A stretch of DNA of 64,000 bases from Enterococcus aquimarinus (lineage in GTDB: Bacteria > Bacillota > Bacilli > Lactobacillales > Enterococcaceae). Below the pieces are notes generated by a model that did no database searches, was not told the DNA's origin, and saw only the letters and a program-made list of their open reading frames with translations. A program made the position numbers and the translations under genes. The stretch covers positions 39,000 to 102,999 of the forward strand of contig NZ_JXKD01000007.1 in assembly GCF_001885765.1 (NCBI RefSeq). Direction: 5' to 3'. This document shows positions 53,294 to 61,596 of the stretch, one piece after another; within the stretch, counting starts at the first letter, position 1; each line of letters begins with the position of its first letter.

Positions 53294-53848
53294 TCACTCA
53301 TTTAGAATTCTATTCTTTATTTTCTCATAGTCTGAGTTACCAGTTCCATATTTTGACATAAATTCATCAAATTCTAAAATCTCTACAAGAGTGGATTTAT
53401 CCATAGGAGCTACTACTTCGAATTCATTGAATCCACCATTATGAAATTCAGATATATTTATGCCTTTTAAAGGCTTTATTACAATAACGAAGCCTCGAAG
53501 ATTTTTTCTGGAGAAATAGTTTGAACCTATTACGTCGGGTGTATTAGTAAAGGATAACCAATTATTTGTCCATCTAATTTTATCAATCGCTAAACTATCC
53601 TCCCATTTTTGATAATACACACGGAAAATCTCTTCATAGTTTTCTCCCATGTCATCAAACGTTTCGAGTTCAGGCTTCTCTAAGCCGCCTTCATGAACTC
53701 GATAAAGTAAAGTCCCTTCTGGGATTCTTAATTCTTTTTCATTCTCATATATCAATTCCCAAAATTCATCCGTTTTATCAAGTTTTTCCCTTCCGGAGGT
53801 CCTCATTGAATGTTTCTTCCACTTTAAAATAATATCTACCGGATTCAT
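53294..53848 (-). CDS. ADP-ribosyltransferase-like protein (prophage accessory)
   Basis: A 184-residue cytoplasmic protein whose motif order resembles the R-S-E class of ADP-ribosyltransferases: Arg50 in TLLYRVHEG, a Ser-x-Thr step at 99-101 (WLSFTNTP), the strand-rich GFVIVIKPLKGINI, and an E-x-E pair at Glu142/Glu144 (NEFEVVAP). Those motifs are read by eye and the family call is an inference. It lies in the leftward accessory block behind the endolysin, where phages carry lysogenic-conversion genes. GAGGTGATAAT precedes the ATG. Alternatively it is an unrelated phage protein. Confidence 0.5.
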   Translation of the reverse strand: MNPVDIILKWKKHSMRTSGREKLDKTDEFWELIYENEKELRIPEGTLLYRVHEGGLEKPELETFDDMGENYEEIFRVYYQKWEDSLAIDKIRWTNNWLSFTNTPDVIGSNYFSRKNLRGFVIVIKPLKGINISEFHNGGFNEFEVVAPMDKSTLVEILEFDEFMSKYGTGNSDYEKIKNRILNE

Positions 53849-53939
53849 ATTATCACCTCATTATTATTATTGTTAATAAGACTATATCAAGAATTATTAC
53901 GAAAATCTCGAAATGTTCTAAAATGATATATTGTTTTTC

Positions 53940-54167
53940 TTACGCATAACTCTTTGCCATCACACAAAACTTGCGCACAACAAGCTGGTTCCTACTATTA
54001 TATTTCCCGCACACAACTAATTCCGAATCTTCCTCCACCTGGTACAAAAAATTAAGACTATGTCTCGCAATCAAACAACTAACGCCATCAACACTAAAAC
54101 GGACAAGAGGGGACTCTGATAGTTTTAACACTTTAATTTTGCTAACAGTACCTTTGATTGTATGCAT
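53940..54167 (-). CDS. Small protein of an SOS-linked gene pair (OB-like)
   Basis: A 75-residue protein of mostly beta strands (TIKGTVSKIKVLKL, VRFSVDGVSCLIARH, SELVVCGKYN), suggesting a small OB-like barrel. GGAGTG fits ATG 54167. It lies 11 bp downstream of the gene at 54179 in the same transcript, controlled by the LexA-box promoter at 54490-54518. Function unknown. Confidence 0.68.
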   Translation of the reverse strand: MHTIKGTVSKIKVLKLSESPLVRFSVDGVSCLIARHSLNFLYQVEEDSELVVCGKYNSRNQLVVRKFCVMAKSYA

Positions 54168-54178
54168 TGGATCACTCC

Positions 54179-54466
54179 TCAATATTTTTGCACTTCGATA
54201 AATTCAAACATCGTAATCTTATTTTCTTCGCTGCGTTTAAAAACAAATGCGATATCATGGCCAACGAGTGTTTTATTCTTCGGGACTCTAAAATAATCAA
54301 TACCATTTTTGTACATTAATTTTAGTAAGTCGTTCTCGATGAAGCAAACTGGTGTATTGGATTTTACGTAGTGATAGTATTCGTCGGTAAATCGATTATA
54401 CGACTCGCCATATTTAAATAAGAGTTTTCGGCCATCAACAACAACTCCAAATAAATCATCAGACAT
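54179..54466 (-). CDS. Small protein, first gene of an SOS-regulated pair
   Basis: A 95-residue soluble alpha/beta protein (starts MSDDLFGVVVDGRKLLFKYG, ends FEFIEVQKY). No named family is recognised. It is preceded by AAAGAGGTGA and a promoter containing a perfect LexA box, so it should be induced by DNA damage, even in the lysogen. Pairs like this often accompany mobile elements of lactic acid bacteria. Confidence 0.7.
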   Translation of the reverse strand: MSDDLFGVVVDGRKLLFKYGESYNRFTDEYYHYVKSNTPVCFIENDLLKLMYKNGIDYFRVPKNKTLVGHDIAFVFKRSEENKITMFEFIEVQKY

Positions 54467-54489
54467 AAAATCACCTCTTTTTTAATTAC

Positions 54490-54518
54490 ATTATACGAAC
54501 GTTCGTTCGATTCGTAAA
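54490..54518 (-). promoter_or_regulatory. SOS promoter with LexA box CGAAC-N4-GTTCG
   Basis: On the - strand: -35-like TTTACG (54518-54513), a 17-bp spacer, and -10 TATAAT (54495-54490). The spacer contains CGAAC-GAAC-GTTCG (54496-54509), a perfect match to the Gram-positive LexA (DinR) operator CGAACNNNNGTTCG. LexA would block the promoter until RecA activation. Confidence 0.83.
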
Positions 54519-54540
54519 GGCGAACAAGAGATTAAATATA

Positions 54541-54575
54541 AAAAAACGATCATCCATTTAGGACAATCGTAGTTT
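54541..54575 (-). terminator. Terminator of the 54587 gene
   Basis: On the - strand, CGATTGTCC pairs with GGATGATCG around a TAAAT loop and ends in T7. Confidence 0.7.
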
Positions 54576-54586
54576 TGCAATTAAGC

Positions 54587-54886
54587 TTATTTAAAATTTT
54601 CTAACCAATCTTGTGTCTCTTGCAGTAACGCTTTAACACTAACGCGATAAATTTTGCAGCCATTAGATCTCATTTCTTCCCGTTCTTCTTTCGGAAAATC
54701 TGTCAAAACATACCAATCAATAATAGGGCAGTAGTCGTCTAAGAAAAAATCAGGATCTCTCACAATAAAAACATCTGTATCCATCATAAATATTTTTAAT
54801 TTGAGATACTGATCAATCCAGTCGGTAGTTTCGGAATATTCCCATTTGTAAAAAAATAAATTCTTTTCATCGTTAGTTAGATCCAT
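54587..54886 (-). CDS. Prophage accessory protein, unknown function
   Basis: A 99-residue acidic protein rich in aromatic residues (FFYKWEYSETTDWIDQYLK, DPDFFLDDYCPIIDW). It resembles small cytoplasmic immunity-type proteins in composition only. AAGGAG selects ATG 54886; TTGGAT and TATGAT boxes 16 bp apart (54950-54923) form a likely own promoter. Nearest gene to attR, so a lysogenic-conversion candidate. Confidence 0.65.
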   Translation of the reverse strand: MDLTNDEKNLFFYKWEYSETTDWIDQYLKLKIFMMDTDVFIVRDPDFFLDDYCPIIDWYVLTDFPKEEREEMRSNGCKIYRVSVKALLQETQDWLENFK

Positions 54887-55115
54887 CGAATTAACTCCTT
54901 CATCTATAATTAGATAGAGCATATCATAAAATAGAGTAAAGCACATCCAATATTAGAGTGTTCTATATACACAGAAAACTACTTGGCCGTCGAAGCATAA
55001 AAGCATTTCGCGCGTTTATCAAACAGCGTAGAGTGCTTTCGGAATTCTAGTTTTGTTCCCGATTTAAGTCTTAATGATTTATAATTAATTTTTTTGTTAT
55101 TTTATAAAACTATAT

Positions 55116-55130
55116 AAAAGTGGGGAAATA
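55116..55130. repeat. Arm-type repeat AAAAGTGGGGAAATA, right copy
   Basis: Identical and in the same orientation as 21238-21252. It lies in the noncoding region of 54,887-55,244, which holds the right arm of attP and no gene that I can support. Confidence 0.5.
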
Positions 55131-55149
55131 TTGGGGAATTTAACGACAA

Positions 55150-55222
55150 CATTCAACTATATCCAAACATCAATAATATGTTATAATATAGTAGGAAACT
55201 TATTATTCATCATTCAACTATA
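55150..55222. repeat. Direct repeats CATTCAACTATA near attR
   Basis: CATTCAACTATA at 55150-55161 and 55211-55222, both followed within a few bases by AAA-CAT. They are candidate integrase arm sites on the right side of attP. Confidence 0.45.
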
Positions 55223-55244
55223 ACAAAACATGTTGAAATAGCCG

Positions 55245-55274
55245 TAAACAGCGGTTCTCATGTGTCTGAATAAA
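55245..55274. repeat. attR core (30 bp)
   Basis: Identical to 21150-21179. It is the original bacterial 3' end of the SRP RNA gene, now separated from its promoter by the prophage. Confidence 0.95.
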
Positions 55275-55288
55275 TAAAATAATACGTC

Positions 55289-55322
55289 AAAACCTAAGAG
55301 GAAGAATCTTAGGTTTTTTTTT
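55289..55322 (+). terminator. Original SRP RNA terminator, displaced to attR
   Basis: AAACCTAAGA pairs with TCTTAGGTTT followed by a T8 run, 15 bp beyond attR. Before integration it would have ended the SRP RNA transcript; no comparable terminator is seen right after attL. Confidence 0.8.
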
Positions 55323-55466
55323 GAGCAATTCACAGCTTTCAAAAGCACGAAAAGTGGCTGGATTTGCCCATATATCGGAATCATTTCCGTTATTTTCTGA
55401 GATTTTCTAGTGTTATCTTGTTTCCATTCACAGTATAATGAAACTAAGAAAGGACCGGTGGAAAAA

Positions 55467-56855
55467 ATGGAGCAAATTCGGATTATCCATACGAATGATC
55501 TGCATTCTCACTTAGATAAATGGCCCAAAATCCGCCGTTTTATAAAAGAGCGCCAACAACCGGCTGAGAATGAAAGTATTATAACCGTTGATTTAGGTGA
55601 TTTCGCGGATCGTTGGCATCCATTAACGGAAGCAAGTGATGGAAAAGAAAATATCGTTTTAATGAACCAAGTCGACTATGATTATGTCACGATTGGTAAT
55701 AATGAAGGTACTGGAAATAGTAAAGTACAACTGGACGGTTTGTATGAGGATGCTCAATTTGAGGTTCTTTTAGCAAATCTCTTTGATAAATCAACGTTGC
55801 AACGACCAAAGTGGGTAAAACCCTATGCGATCAAGACGACCCCCGAGGGAATAAAAGTGGGAATCATTGCATTGACAGCCTATTTTCCACTAACATACGA
55901 ACCAAATGGCTGGGATATTCGTACTTGGCAAGAAATTCTTCCCCATTTAGTGGCGACTTTACGACCACAAGTCGACGTTTTAGTCTTACTGAGTCACCTT
56001 GGAATTGAAGAGGATCGAGTCATCGCCCAAGAATGTTCGGAACTGGATGTGATTATCGGTTCGCATACGCATCATCTTTTTCAAAAAGGAGAGCGGATGA
56101 ATGGCGTGCTCGTCGCAGCTGCCGGAAAATTTGGGTTATACGTGGGAGAAGTCGTGATTCAACTGGCGCAACAAAACGGTGTCCGAACAATCACGCACAA
56201 AGAAGCGCGCACCTTTGAAACGGATCAAATGTTAAGTTTCCCCGAAGATCAAGCGGAGATTGACAGTTATGTTAAGAAAGGTCAAGCGGCGTTACGTGCA
56301 TCAGTGGTCACAACAATTGAACAACCGTTACCCATCAAGCAAGCCGATGGTCCAAATCTCATCGATGAAGCACTGGAAGCGTTGAAATTCCGAGCGAAAA
56401 CAGAAGTGGCACTTTTAAACACCGGGTTATTTTTACGTCCCTTACAAGCAGGGGTTGTGACGCAAGAAGACTTGCATCAACTCTTGCCGCATCCGATGCA
56501 TCTCGTTCGCGTGACATTAACCGGGCAGGAGATGATCCGCTTTGTGAAAGAAATCGAAAAAAATCGCAGCTTTTTACGCCGATTTCCGATTGTGGGAATG
56601 GGATTTCGAGGCAAAATTTTTGGCGATATCGTAATGGCGGGCATTCATTATGATGAGATAAATGATACGGTATTATGGCAAGGCAAAGCACTTGAAGAAG
56701 CGCAAGAATATACTTTTGCGACGGTTGATCATTGGGTCTTTATTCCTTTTTTCCCGACTTTAGAAATTGCTGGGGAAATTGAATTCTTATTTCCTGAATT
56801 TATTCGGACGGTATTAGGGAATTATTTAAACCGGAAGAATCAAATATGCGAGTGA
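55467..56855 (+). CDS. 5'-nucleotidase/UshA-like metallophosphoesterase (YunD type)
   Basis: A 462-residue cytoplasmic protein without signal peptide. The metallophosphatase domain (residues 1-260) shows HTNDLHSHL, DLGDFADRW, the NNEG motif, LLSHLG and GSHTHH, a full set of two-metal ligands. The C-terminal 5'-nucleotidase domain (about 290-450) has the substrate-binding NTG/FL and PIVGMGF-like segments. It is related to B. subtilis YunD and may hydrolyse nucleotides such as UDP-sugars or 5'-nucleotides. GTG 55458 is an alternative start. Confidence 0.9.
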   Translation: MEQIRIIHTNDLHSHLDKWPKIRRFIKERQQPAENESIITVDLGDFADRWHPLTEASDGKENIVLMNQVDYDYVTIGNNEGTGNSKVQLDGLYEDAQFEVLLANLFDKSTLQRPKWVKPYAIKTTPEGIKVGIIALTAYFPLTYEPNGWDIRTWQEILPHLVATLRPQVDVLVLLSHLGIEEDRVIAQECSELDVIIGSHTHHLFQKGERMNGVLVAAAGKFGLYVGEVVIQLAQQNGVRTITHKEARTFETDQMLSFPEDQAEIDSYVKKGQAALRASVVTTIEQPLPIKQADGPNLIDEALEALKFRAKTEVALLNTGLFLRPLQAGVVTQEDLHQLLPHPMHLVRVTLTGQEMIRFVKEIEKNRSFLRRFPIVGMGFRGKIFGDIVMAGIHYDEINDTVLWQGKALEEAQEYTFATVDHWVFIPFFPTLEIAGEIEFLFPEFIRTVLGNYLNRKNQICE

Positions 56856-56923
56856 GATAGATCTTCTGCAGAACTACCCAAGGAATCAAAAACAAGGTAT
56901 AATAAAACGTAGGTGGTGAAAAG

Positions 56924-57508
56924 ATGAGCGGAAAACAAAAAGACTTGACTGAAGAACTAACAGCTGTTTTAGAAGAAATTATTGAAGAACCGGTTGTGAA
57001 AGAAACAAAAAAAGGGGAAGCAGTCATTGCGTTGAGTGAAACAGAAATAATGATTGGCAACCGTCAATATAAAGTCGTGACCAATTATCGAGAAGGTTTT
57101 GTTCTGGAAAAAATCGGGGAACGCTATAGTGAAGTATTAGCTCGCTATGATTATATTGTGGGTGATTGGGGCTATGAGCAATTGCGTCTACGTGGATTCT
57201 TTGAGGCGAGTAATCGTAAAGCACCTCCTGAACAGCGCATTGATGCATTAGAAGATTATTTATATGAATATTGTAATTTTGGTTGTGCGTATTTTGTGAT
57301 TCAACGAGTTGGTGGAAAGCGTGAAAAGACCAATCAACGCCGCCGCAAACCAAAAGCTGTTAATAAACAAGCACATATTGAAGAAAAAAAAGAAGTCGTA
57401 AAACCAACCAAAACAAAAGTGAAACCCCAATCGAAACAAACAAAGGTAGCTGTTAGCGAAAAGAAAGAAAAAACTAAGAGTTTTACGATAAGGAAAAGAG
57501 AAGATTGA
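56924..57508 (+). CDS. YutD family protein (DUF1027)
   Basis: A 194-residue protein with the YutD domain in residues about 30-130 ([43 protein letters not shown] locates it in part; the conserved [13 protein letters not shown] core is clear) and a long Lys-rich basic tail (about 130-194). Function unknown; conserved beside yutF in Bacilli. Its stop overlaps the ATG of the next gene (TGATG). Confidence 0.92.
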   Translation: MSGKQKDLTEELTAVLEEIIEEPVVKETKKGEAVIALSETEIMIGNRQYKVVTNYREGFVLEKIGERYSEVLARYDYIVGDWGYEQLRLRGFFEASNRKAPPEQRIDALEDYLYEYCNFGCAYFVIQRVGGKREKTNQRRRKPKAVNKQAHIEEKKEVVKPTKTKVKPQSKQTKVAVSEKKEKTKSFTIRKRED

Positions 57509-58272
57509 TGACATATAATGGGTATTTAATTGATTTAGATGGCACGATTTACTTGGGATCAGAAATTATTCCTGCGGGTAAGCGGTTTGTTGAAAGCTTG
57601 CAAAAAAAAGATATTCCCTTTTTATTTGTAACTAACAATACCACCAAAACACCCGAAACGGTTGCGATGCGTTTGCGAGAAGAATTTTCTTTAACTGTCG
57701 AACCAACCACGATTTATACGGCGGCTTTGGCAACGGTTGATTATATGAAAGATGCCAAAAAAGGATCAAAAGTCTATGTTATTGGGGAGGCAGGCTTAAT
57801 TCAATTAATTTTAAAAGCAGGGTTTATTTGGGAGGAAAAACAGCCGGATTATGTAGTAGTCGGTCTTGATTCCGAAGTGACGTATGAGAAATTAATGAAA
57901 GCCACTCTGGCAATTCGTGAAGGTGCCATGTTTATTGGGACGAATCCAGATAAAAATATCCCGACGGAAAAAGGTCTGATTCCTGGCGCAGGTTCTTTGA
58001 TTGCCTTAATTGAGACCGCAACGCAGCAAAAACCTGTTTTTATCGGTAAGCCAGAAGCGATTATTATGGAAAAAGCACTCGGTCAAATCCAGTTGGAAAA
58101 GTCAGAAGTGTTAATGGTCGGAGATAATTACGAAACGGATATTCAATCGGGCATTAAAAATGGGATTGATTCGTTGTTAGTGCTATCCGGCTTTACGCCA
58201 AAAGAGGCGGTCCCACACTTACCAGAAGCGCCGACGTATATTATTGATAGTCTAGACGAATGGATGTTTTAG
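57508..58272 (+). CDS. HAD family phosphatase, NagD/YutF type
   Basis: A 254-residue HAD-IIA phosphatase (TIGR01457 type). Motif I is DLDGTIYLG, motif [12 protein letters not shown], motif III lysine GKP in IGKPEAII, and motif [13 protein letters not shown]. Such enzymes dephosphorylate sugar phosphates or pyridoxal phosphate. Translationally coupled to yutD. Confidence 0.93.
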   Translation: MTYNGYLIDLDGTIYLGSEIIPAGKRFVESLQKKDIPFLFVTNNTTKTPETVAMRLREEFSLTVEPTTIYTAALATVDYMKDAKKGSKVYVIGEAGLIQLILKAGFIWEEKQPDYVVVGLDSEVTYEKLMKATLAIREGAMFIGTNPDKNIPTEKGLIPGAGSLIALIETATQQKPVFIGKPEAIIMEKALGQIQLEKSEVLMVGDNYETDIQSGIKNGIDSLLVLSGFTPKEAVPHLPEAPTYIIDSLDEWMF

Positions 58273-58273
58273 C

Positions 58274-58909
58274 ATGATGAAATCAAAAGAGAAATGGTTC
58301 GAAAGAGGCGGTTTTTTAAGTTTATTTTTAACATTGATTACATTTTCGATTACCGTGACGATTAATTTTGTTCCTCTTTTTAGCTGGAGTATTCAACGCT
58401 ATGACTTAGTTGGAATTTCCGGTTTAACAAAAGAAACACTGTTAGAAAACTATCGTCTGTTATTGCGCTTTTTGAATTATCCGTGGGTTAGCGAATTGAA
58501 GTTACCGGATTTTCCGATGTCAGAAGCAGGTCTAGGTCATTTTTATGATGTGAAACAATTGTTTTTATTGAATTACGGGATATTGATTGTGACGTTGTTA
58601 CCAAGTCTGTTCTTTCTTTACTCCTTAGTTAAAAAGCAACGGTTATGGCGACTTGTTCGTCCCTTTCAGTGGGCGATGATTATTCCTGTAGGCTTGCTGT
58701 TTGTGATGGCGATTGGCTTTGAGACATTCTTTATAAAATTCCACGAACTGTTTTTTAGTAACGATGATTGGTTATTTAATCCAGTAACCGATCCGATTAT
58801 TACGGTCTTACCGGAACAATTTTTTATGTGGTGTTTTATTTTATTCTTTGTCATTCTAGAAAGTCTCTTTGCACTGGGCTTAATCATGGGAAAAAAATCA
58901 TTAAAATAA
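58274..58909 (+). CDS. TIGR01906 family integral membrane protein
   Basis: A 211-residue protein with four membrane segments (residues about 12-36, 95-118, 133-152 and 182-205) and the DVKQLFLLNY loop typical of this Lactobacillales family. Function unknown. It forms an operon with yutD and the HAD gene, starting 1 bp after the latter's stop. Confidence 0.88.
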   Translation: MMKSKEKWFERGGFLSLFLTLITFSITVTINFVPLFSWSIQRYDLVGISGLTKETLLENYRLLLRFLNYPWVSELKLPDFPMSEAGLGHFYDVKQLFLLNYGILIVTLLPSLFFLYSLVKKQRLWRLVRPFQWAMIIPVGLLFVMAIGFETFFIKFHELFFSNDDWLFNPVTDPIITVLPEQFFMWCFILFFVILESLFALGLIMGKKSLK

Positions 58910-58948
58910 AAAAGGAGGAGTCGACAAACGATTCCTCCTTTTTTATTT
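58908..58948. terminator. Bidirectional terminator
   Basis: AAAAAAGGAGGA pairs with TCCTCCTTTTTT between the convergent membrane-protein and PgpA-like genes. Confidence 0.9.
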
Positions 58949-58958
58949 TTCTTGACGA

Positions 58959-59453
58959 TTAAATTTCAGAAGAATAACTATGCGCTAGGCGACTAGCAGC
59001 AGCGGCAGCAATCGCGCCAACAATATCATCTAAAAAGGTATGGACACGTGGGCCACCTTTTTCATTAAGCCTTTGTAAAATACCAGGTTTTACTTTATCG
59101 ATGTAGCCATAATTGGTGAAGCCAATTGAACCATAAACGTTGACAATCGAAAGGGCTAGTACTTCGTCAATGCCGTAAAGACCTTCATCGCCTTCGACAA
59201 TACTTTGTAACGGTTGAAGGAGTTTGTCTTCTTCGGCTAAAATATCGAGTTGAATCCCTGTTAAAATTGTATTATGGACTTCTCGCTTCGTTAACACCGC
59301 ATTGACACTATCAACGCAGGTTTCTAACGTCAATTCCGGGATATATTCTTTTTGTAAAAAGATCACTAATTCCGCGATATCAACGACGGAAACGCCGCGA
59401 TCCCCTAATAATTGCCGCGCTTTTGCTTCGAGTGTTTTTGTTTCGAATACCAT
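58959..59453 (-). CDS. Phosphatidylglycerophosphatase A-like protein (YutG type)
   Basis: A 164-residue PgpA-fold protein; GGAGG selects ATG 59453. It has the conserved EGLYGIDEVLALSI, GFTNYGYIDK and LDDIVGAIAAAA segments, with the Asp and Glu residues expected to bind metal. Bacillus YutG-type proteins lack PgpA membrane segments, as here, and are regarded as soluble phosphatases of uncertain substrate. Confidence 0.88.
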   Translation of the reverse strand: MVFETKTLEAKARQLLGDRGVSVVDIAELVIFLQKEYIPELTLETCVDSVNAVLTKREVHNTILTGIQLDILAEEDKLLQPLQSIVEGDEGLYGIDEVLALSIVNVYGSIGFTNYGYIDKVKPGILQRLNEKGGPRVHTFLDDIVGAIAAAAASRLAHSYSSEI

Positions 59454-59540
59454 AAAAAAACCTCCAATCAAATATTTTTTCGCCTCTATTATTTCATGGT
59501 ATACTATTTCTAGCGTTCAAGCAAAGGAAAGTGATGAAAA

Positions 59541-59783
59541 ATGTTTCCCCTCGTAGAATTTTGTCAAACGAACTTATCTCAAGGTACTCAACTCGTTTTA
59601 GAAGCGGTTGAAGCGATGGATGAGGTTGATGTGATGGTTAGTAGTTGCTTAAGTGAATGTCGATTCTGTGAACAACAGCCGTTTTGTTTATTCGAAGGTG
59701 AACGATTAGGCGCCAAAGAACCGGAAGAACTACTTGCCTTAATTGAGAAAAATATTCGTGAGTGGCATGAAGAATATAGTTAA
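59541..59783 (+). CDS. YuzB family protein (DUF1450)
   Basis: An 80-residue protein with the family's cysteine pattern: one Cys near the N-terminus (EFCQTN) and CLSECRFCEQQPFC in the middle. This looks like a small Fe-S or zinc site. AAAGGAAAG precedes the ATG. In Bacillus it lies beside yumC, as here. Confidence 0.9.
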   Translation: MFPLVEFCQTNLSQGTQLVLEAVEAMDEVDVMVSSCLSECRFCEQQPFCLFEGERLGAKEPEELLALIEKNIREWHEEYS

Positions 59784-59823
59784 AAAAAGAACTCTGACAA
59801 TGTAGTTGTCAGAGTTCTTTTTG
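59781..59823. terminator. Bidirectional terminator
   Basis: AAAGAACTCTGACAA pairs with TTGTCAGAGTTCTTT between the convergent yuzB-like and ferredoxin reductase genes. Confidence 0.9.
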
Positions 59824-59830
59824 CCAAATA

Positions 59831-60811
59831 TTAGTGGTCAAAGACACTCGTGCTATGCGCAGGTTGTGTCCGGTTTTTAGGATTAATATAATGCAAGGCA
59901 TTATTGACGGCAGTCGGTGCTTCACCAAAACCGGTCGCAATTAGTTTGACTTTGCCTTCGTATTGGACAATGTCGCCACAAGCATAAACGCCTTCCATCG
60001 AAGTACGCATATCTGAATGAACCGCAATTCCTTGACGCGTACTATTTAAGCCCCATTCTTTTAAGTTTAATGTGGAAGAAAAGCCGTAATTGACGATGAG
60101 ATAATCAATACTTAAGTCGATCGTTTCTTCTTCTTTCACTTTTTGTAAATGGATAGCATCTAAAGTGCGATCGCCTGAAATTTCGGTTAATAAATACGGT
60201 GTTAAGACATTGACAGATGATTTCTTTAAGAGTTCGACGCTGTGTTCATGCGCACGAAAATCTGGTCGACGATGGATGAGTGTCACTTCTTTGGCAATCG
60301 GCTCTAACATTAAGGCCCAATCGATTGCGGAATCGCCGCCACCGGCAATCGCCACTTTTTTTCCTGCGTATTTCATAAGGTCAGATACGTAATAGTCAAT
60401 GCCGTAACCTTCGTACATTTCGGCATTTTCTAAGGCTAATTTTCGCGGTTGGAAAGACCCATTTCCTAACGCAAGAATCACAGCTCGTGAGTAGTGTACC
60501 CGCTGATTGGTCGTGATTTCGATAATGCCATCTTCTTGACGCTCGATTTTTAAGACTTCTTCTTCTAAACAGTAGCGTTGATTAAAGGTCGTAATCTGTT
60601 TTTCCAGATTTTGGACCAGTTCTCCAGCTTTAATTTTAGGGTAGCCTGGGATGTCGTAAATATATTTTTCAGGATACAAAGTTGCTAACTGCCCGCCAAG
60701 TTGTGGCAAGGTATCAATAATCTTTGTTTTAGCCTGGCGCATTCCCGCGTAAAAGGCTGCAAACATCCCTGCTGGACCAGCCCCAATAATCGTAATATCA
60801 TAAATGTCCAT
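59831..60811 (-). CDS. Ferredoxin-NADP(+) reductase (YumC type)
   Basis: A 326-residue flavoprotein of the thioredoxin-reductase-like FNR group. FAD-binding GAGPAG (residues 9-14) and the NADPH-binding GGGDSAID are intact, while the CxxC redox pair of thioredoxin reductase is absent, which identifies the YumC group. AAGGAGG selects ATG 60811. It transfers electrons between NADPH and ferredoxin or flavodoxin. Confidence 0.93.
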   Translation of the reverse strand: MDIYDITIIGAGPAGMFAAFYAGMRQAKTKIIDTLPQLGGQLATLYPEKYIYDIPGYPKIKAGELVQNLEKQITTFNQRYCLEEEVLKIERQEDGIIEITTNQRVHYSRAVILALGNGSFQPRKLALENAEMYEGYGIDYYVSDLMKYAGKKVAIAGGGDSAIDWALMLEPIAKEVTLIHRRPDFRAHEHSVELLKKSSVNVLTPYLLTEISGDRTLDAIHLQKVKEEETIDLSIDYLIVNYGFSSTLNLKEWGLNSTRQGIAVHSDMRTSMEGVYACGDIVQYEGKVKLIATGFGEAPTAVNNALHYINPKNRTQPAHSTSVFDH

Positions 60812-60931
60812 TGTGTTCCTCCTTAAATTCGCAATCACTTTGCGATATATTATAACAAAGAAATTAAAGTGTAGCATTTTTATTGTTTTTTAGCTATGAT
60901 ATGAATATAAAAATAGAAGGAGGAGATTTTT

Positions 60932-61522
60932 TTGTCTCAATTGCCACAAATCGATTTAGCCAGTCAAAAAGGTCCAAAAGCGTTAATTAAAACCAACCGT
61001 GGAGAAATTTTAATTCAATTATTTCCAGAACAAGCACCAAGAACCGTTGAAAATTTTATTGGTCTTGCGAAAAAAGGATATTATGATGGCGTGATTTTCC
61101 ACCGCGTTATTCCTGATTTCATGATTCAAGGTGGTGACCCAACAGGTACTGGTATGGGTGGCGAAAGTATTTTTGGTGAAAAATTCGAAGATGAGTTTTC
61201 AAAAGAACTCTTTAACTTACGTGGAGCATTGTCAATGGCAAATGCTGGCCCAAATACCAACGGCAGTCAATTCTTTATTGTAAACAACCAAAATGTTCCT
61301 GCGAACATGATTAGCCAAATGGCAAGTGCAGGATATCCTGAAGAAATCATTGATGTTTATAAACAAGGCGGTACACCTTGGTTAGATTTCCGTCATAGCG
61401 TTTTTGGTCATGTTGCAAAAGGCATGGATGTTGTGGATGAAATTGGTGCTGTTCAAAGAGGCCCACAAGATCGTCCTGTTCATGATGTTGTAATTGAAAC
61501 TATTGAGATTATTGAAGATTAA
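60932..61522 (+). CDS. ppiB: Peptidyl-prolyl cis-trans isomerase (cyclophilin)
   Basis: A 196-residue cytoplasmic cyclophilin. Active-site Arg in [15 protein letters not shown], the GSQFFIV motif and a C-terminal [15 protein letters not shown] are visible. Start TTG 60932 behind AGGAGGAG. It assists proline isomerisation in protein folding. There is an insertion ([15 protein letters not shown]) typical of the larger Firmicute form. Confidence 0.94.
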   Translation: MSQLPQIDLASQKGPKALIKTNRGEILIQLFPEQAPRTVENFIGLAKKGYYDGVIFHRVIPDFMIQGGDPTGTGMGGESIFGEKFEDEFSKELFNLRGALSMANAGPNTNGSQFFIVNNQNVPANMISQMASAGYPEEIIDVYKQGGTPWLDFRHSVFGHVAKGMDVVDEIGAVQRGPQDRPVHDVVIETIEIIED

Positions 61523-61524
61523 TC

Positions 61525-61577
61525 AAACAAAAAAGCTTAGAGCTCGCACAGTGTTGTGAGTCTCTAAGCTTTTTTAC
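61525..61577 (+). terminator. Intrinsic terminator after the cyclophilin gene
   Basis: AAAAAAGCTTAGAG pairs with CTCTAAGCTTTTTT, with a second short hairpin in the loop. Confidence 0.9.
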
Positions 61578-61596
61578 TTGTTTTAAATCAATGCTC

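Larger units (their letters stand above)
21150..55274. mobile_element. Siphovirus-type prophage integrated in the SRP RNA gene
   Basis: A 34.1-kb element is bounded by perfect 30-bp direct repeats (21150-21179 and 55245-55274). It carries integrase, lysogeny, replication, packaging, head, tail, lysis and accessory modules in the order expected of a temperate siphovirus of Firmicutes. Every structural block appears intact, apart from an unrecognised small terminase. No transposase or decay is visible, so it may be inducible. Confidence 0.95.
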
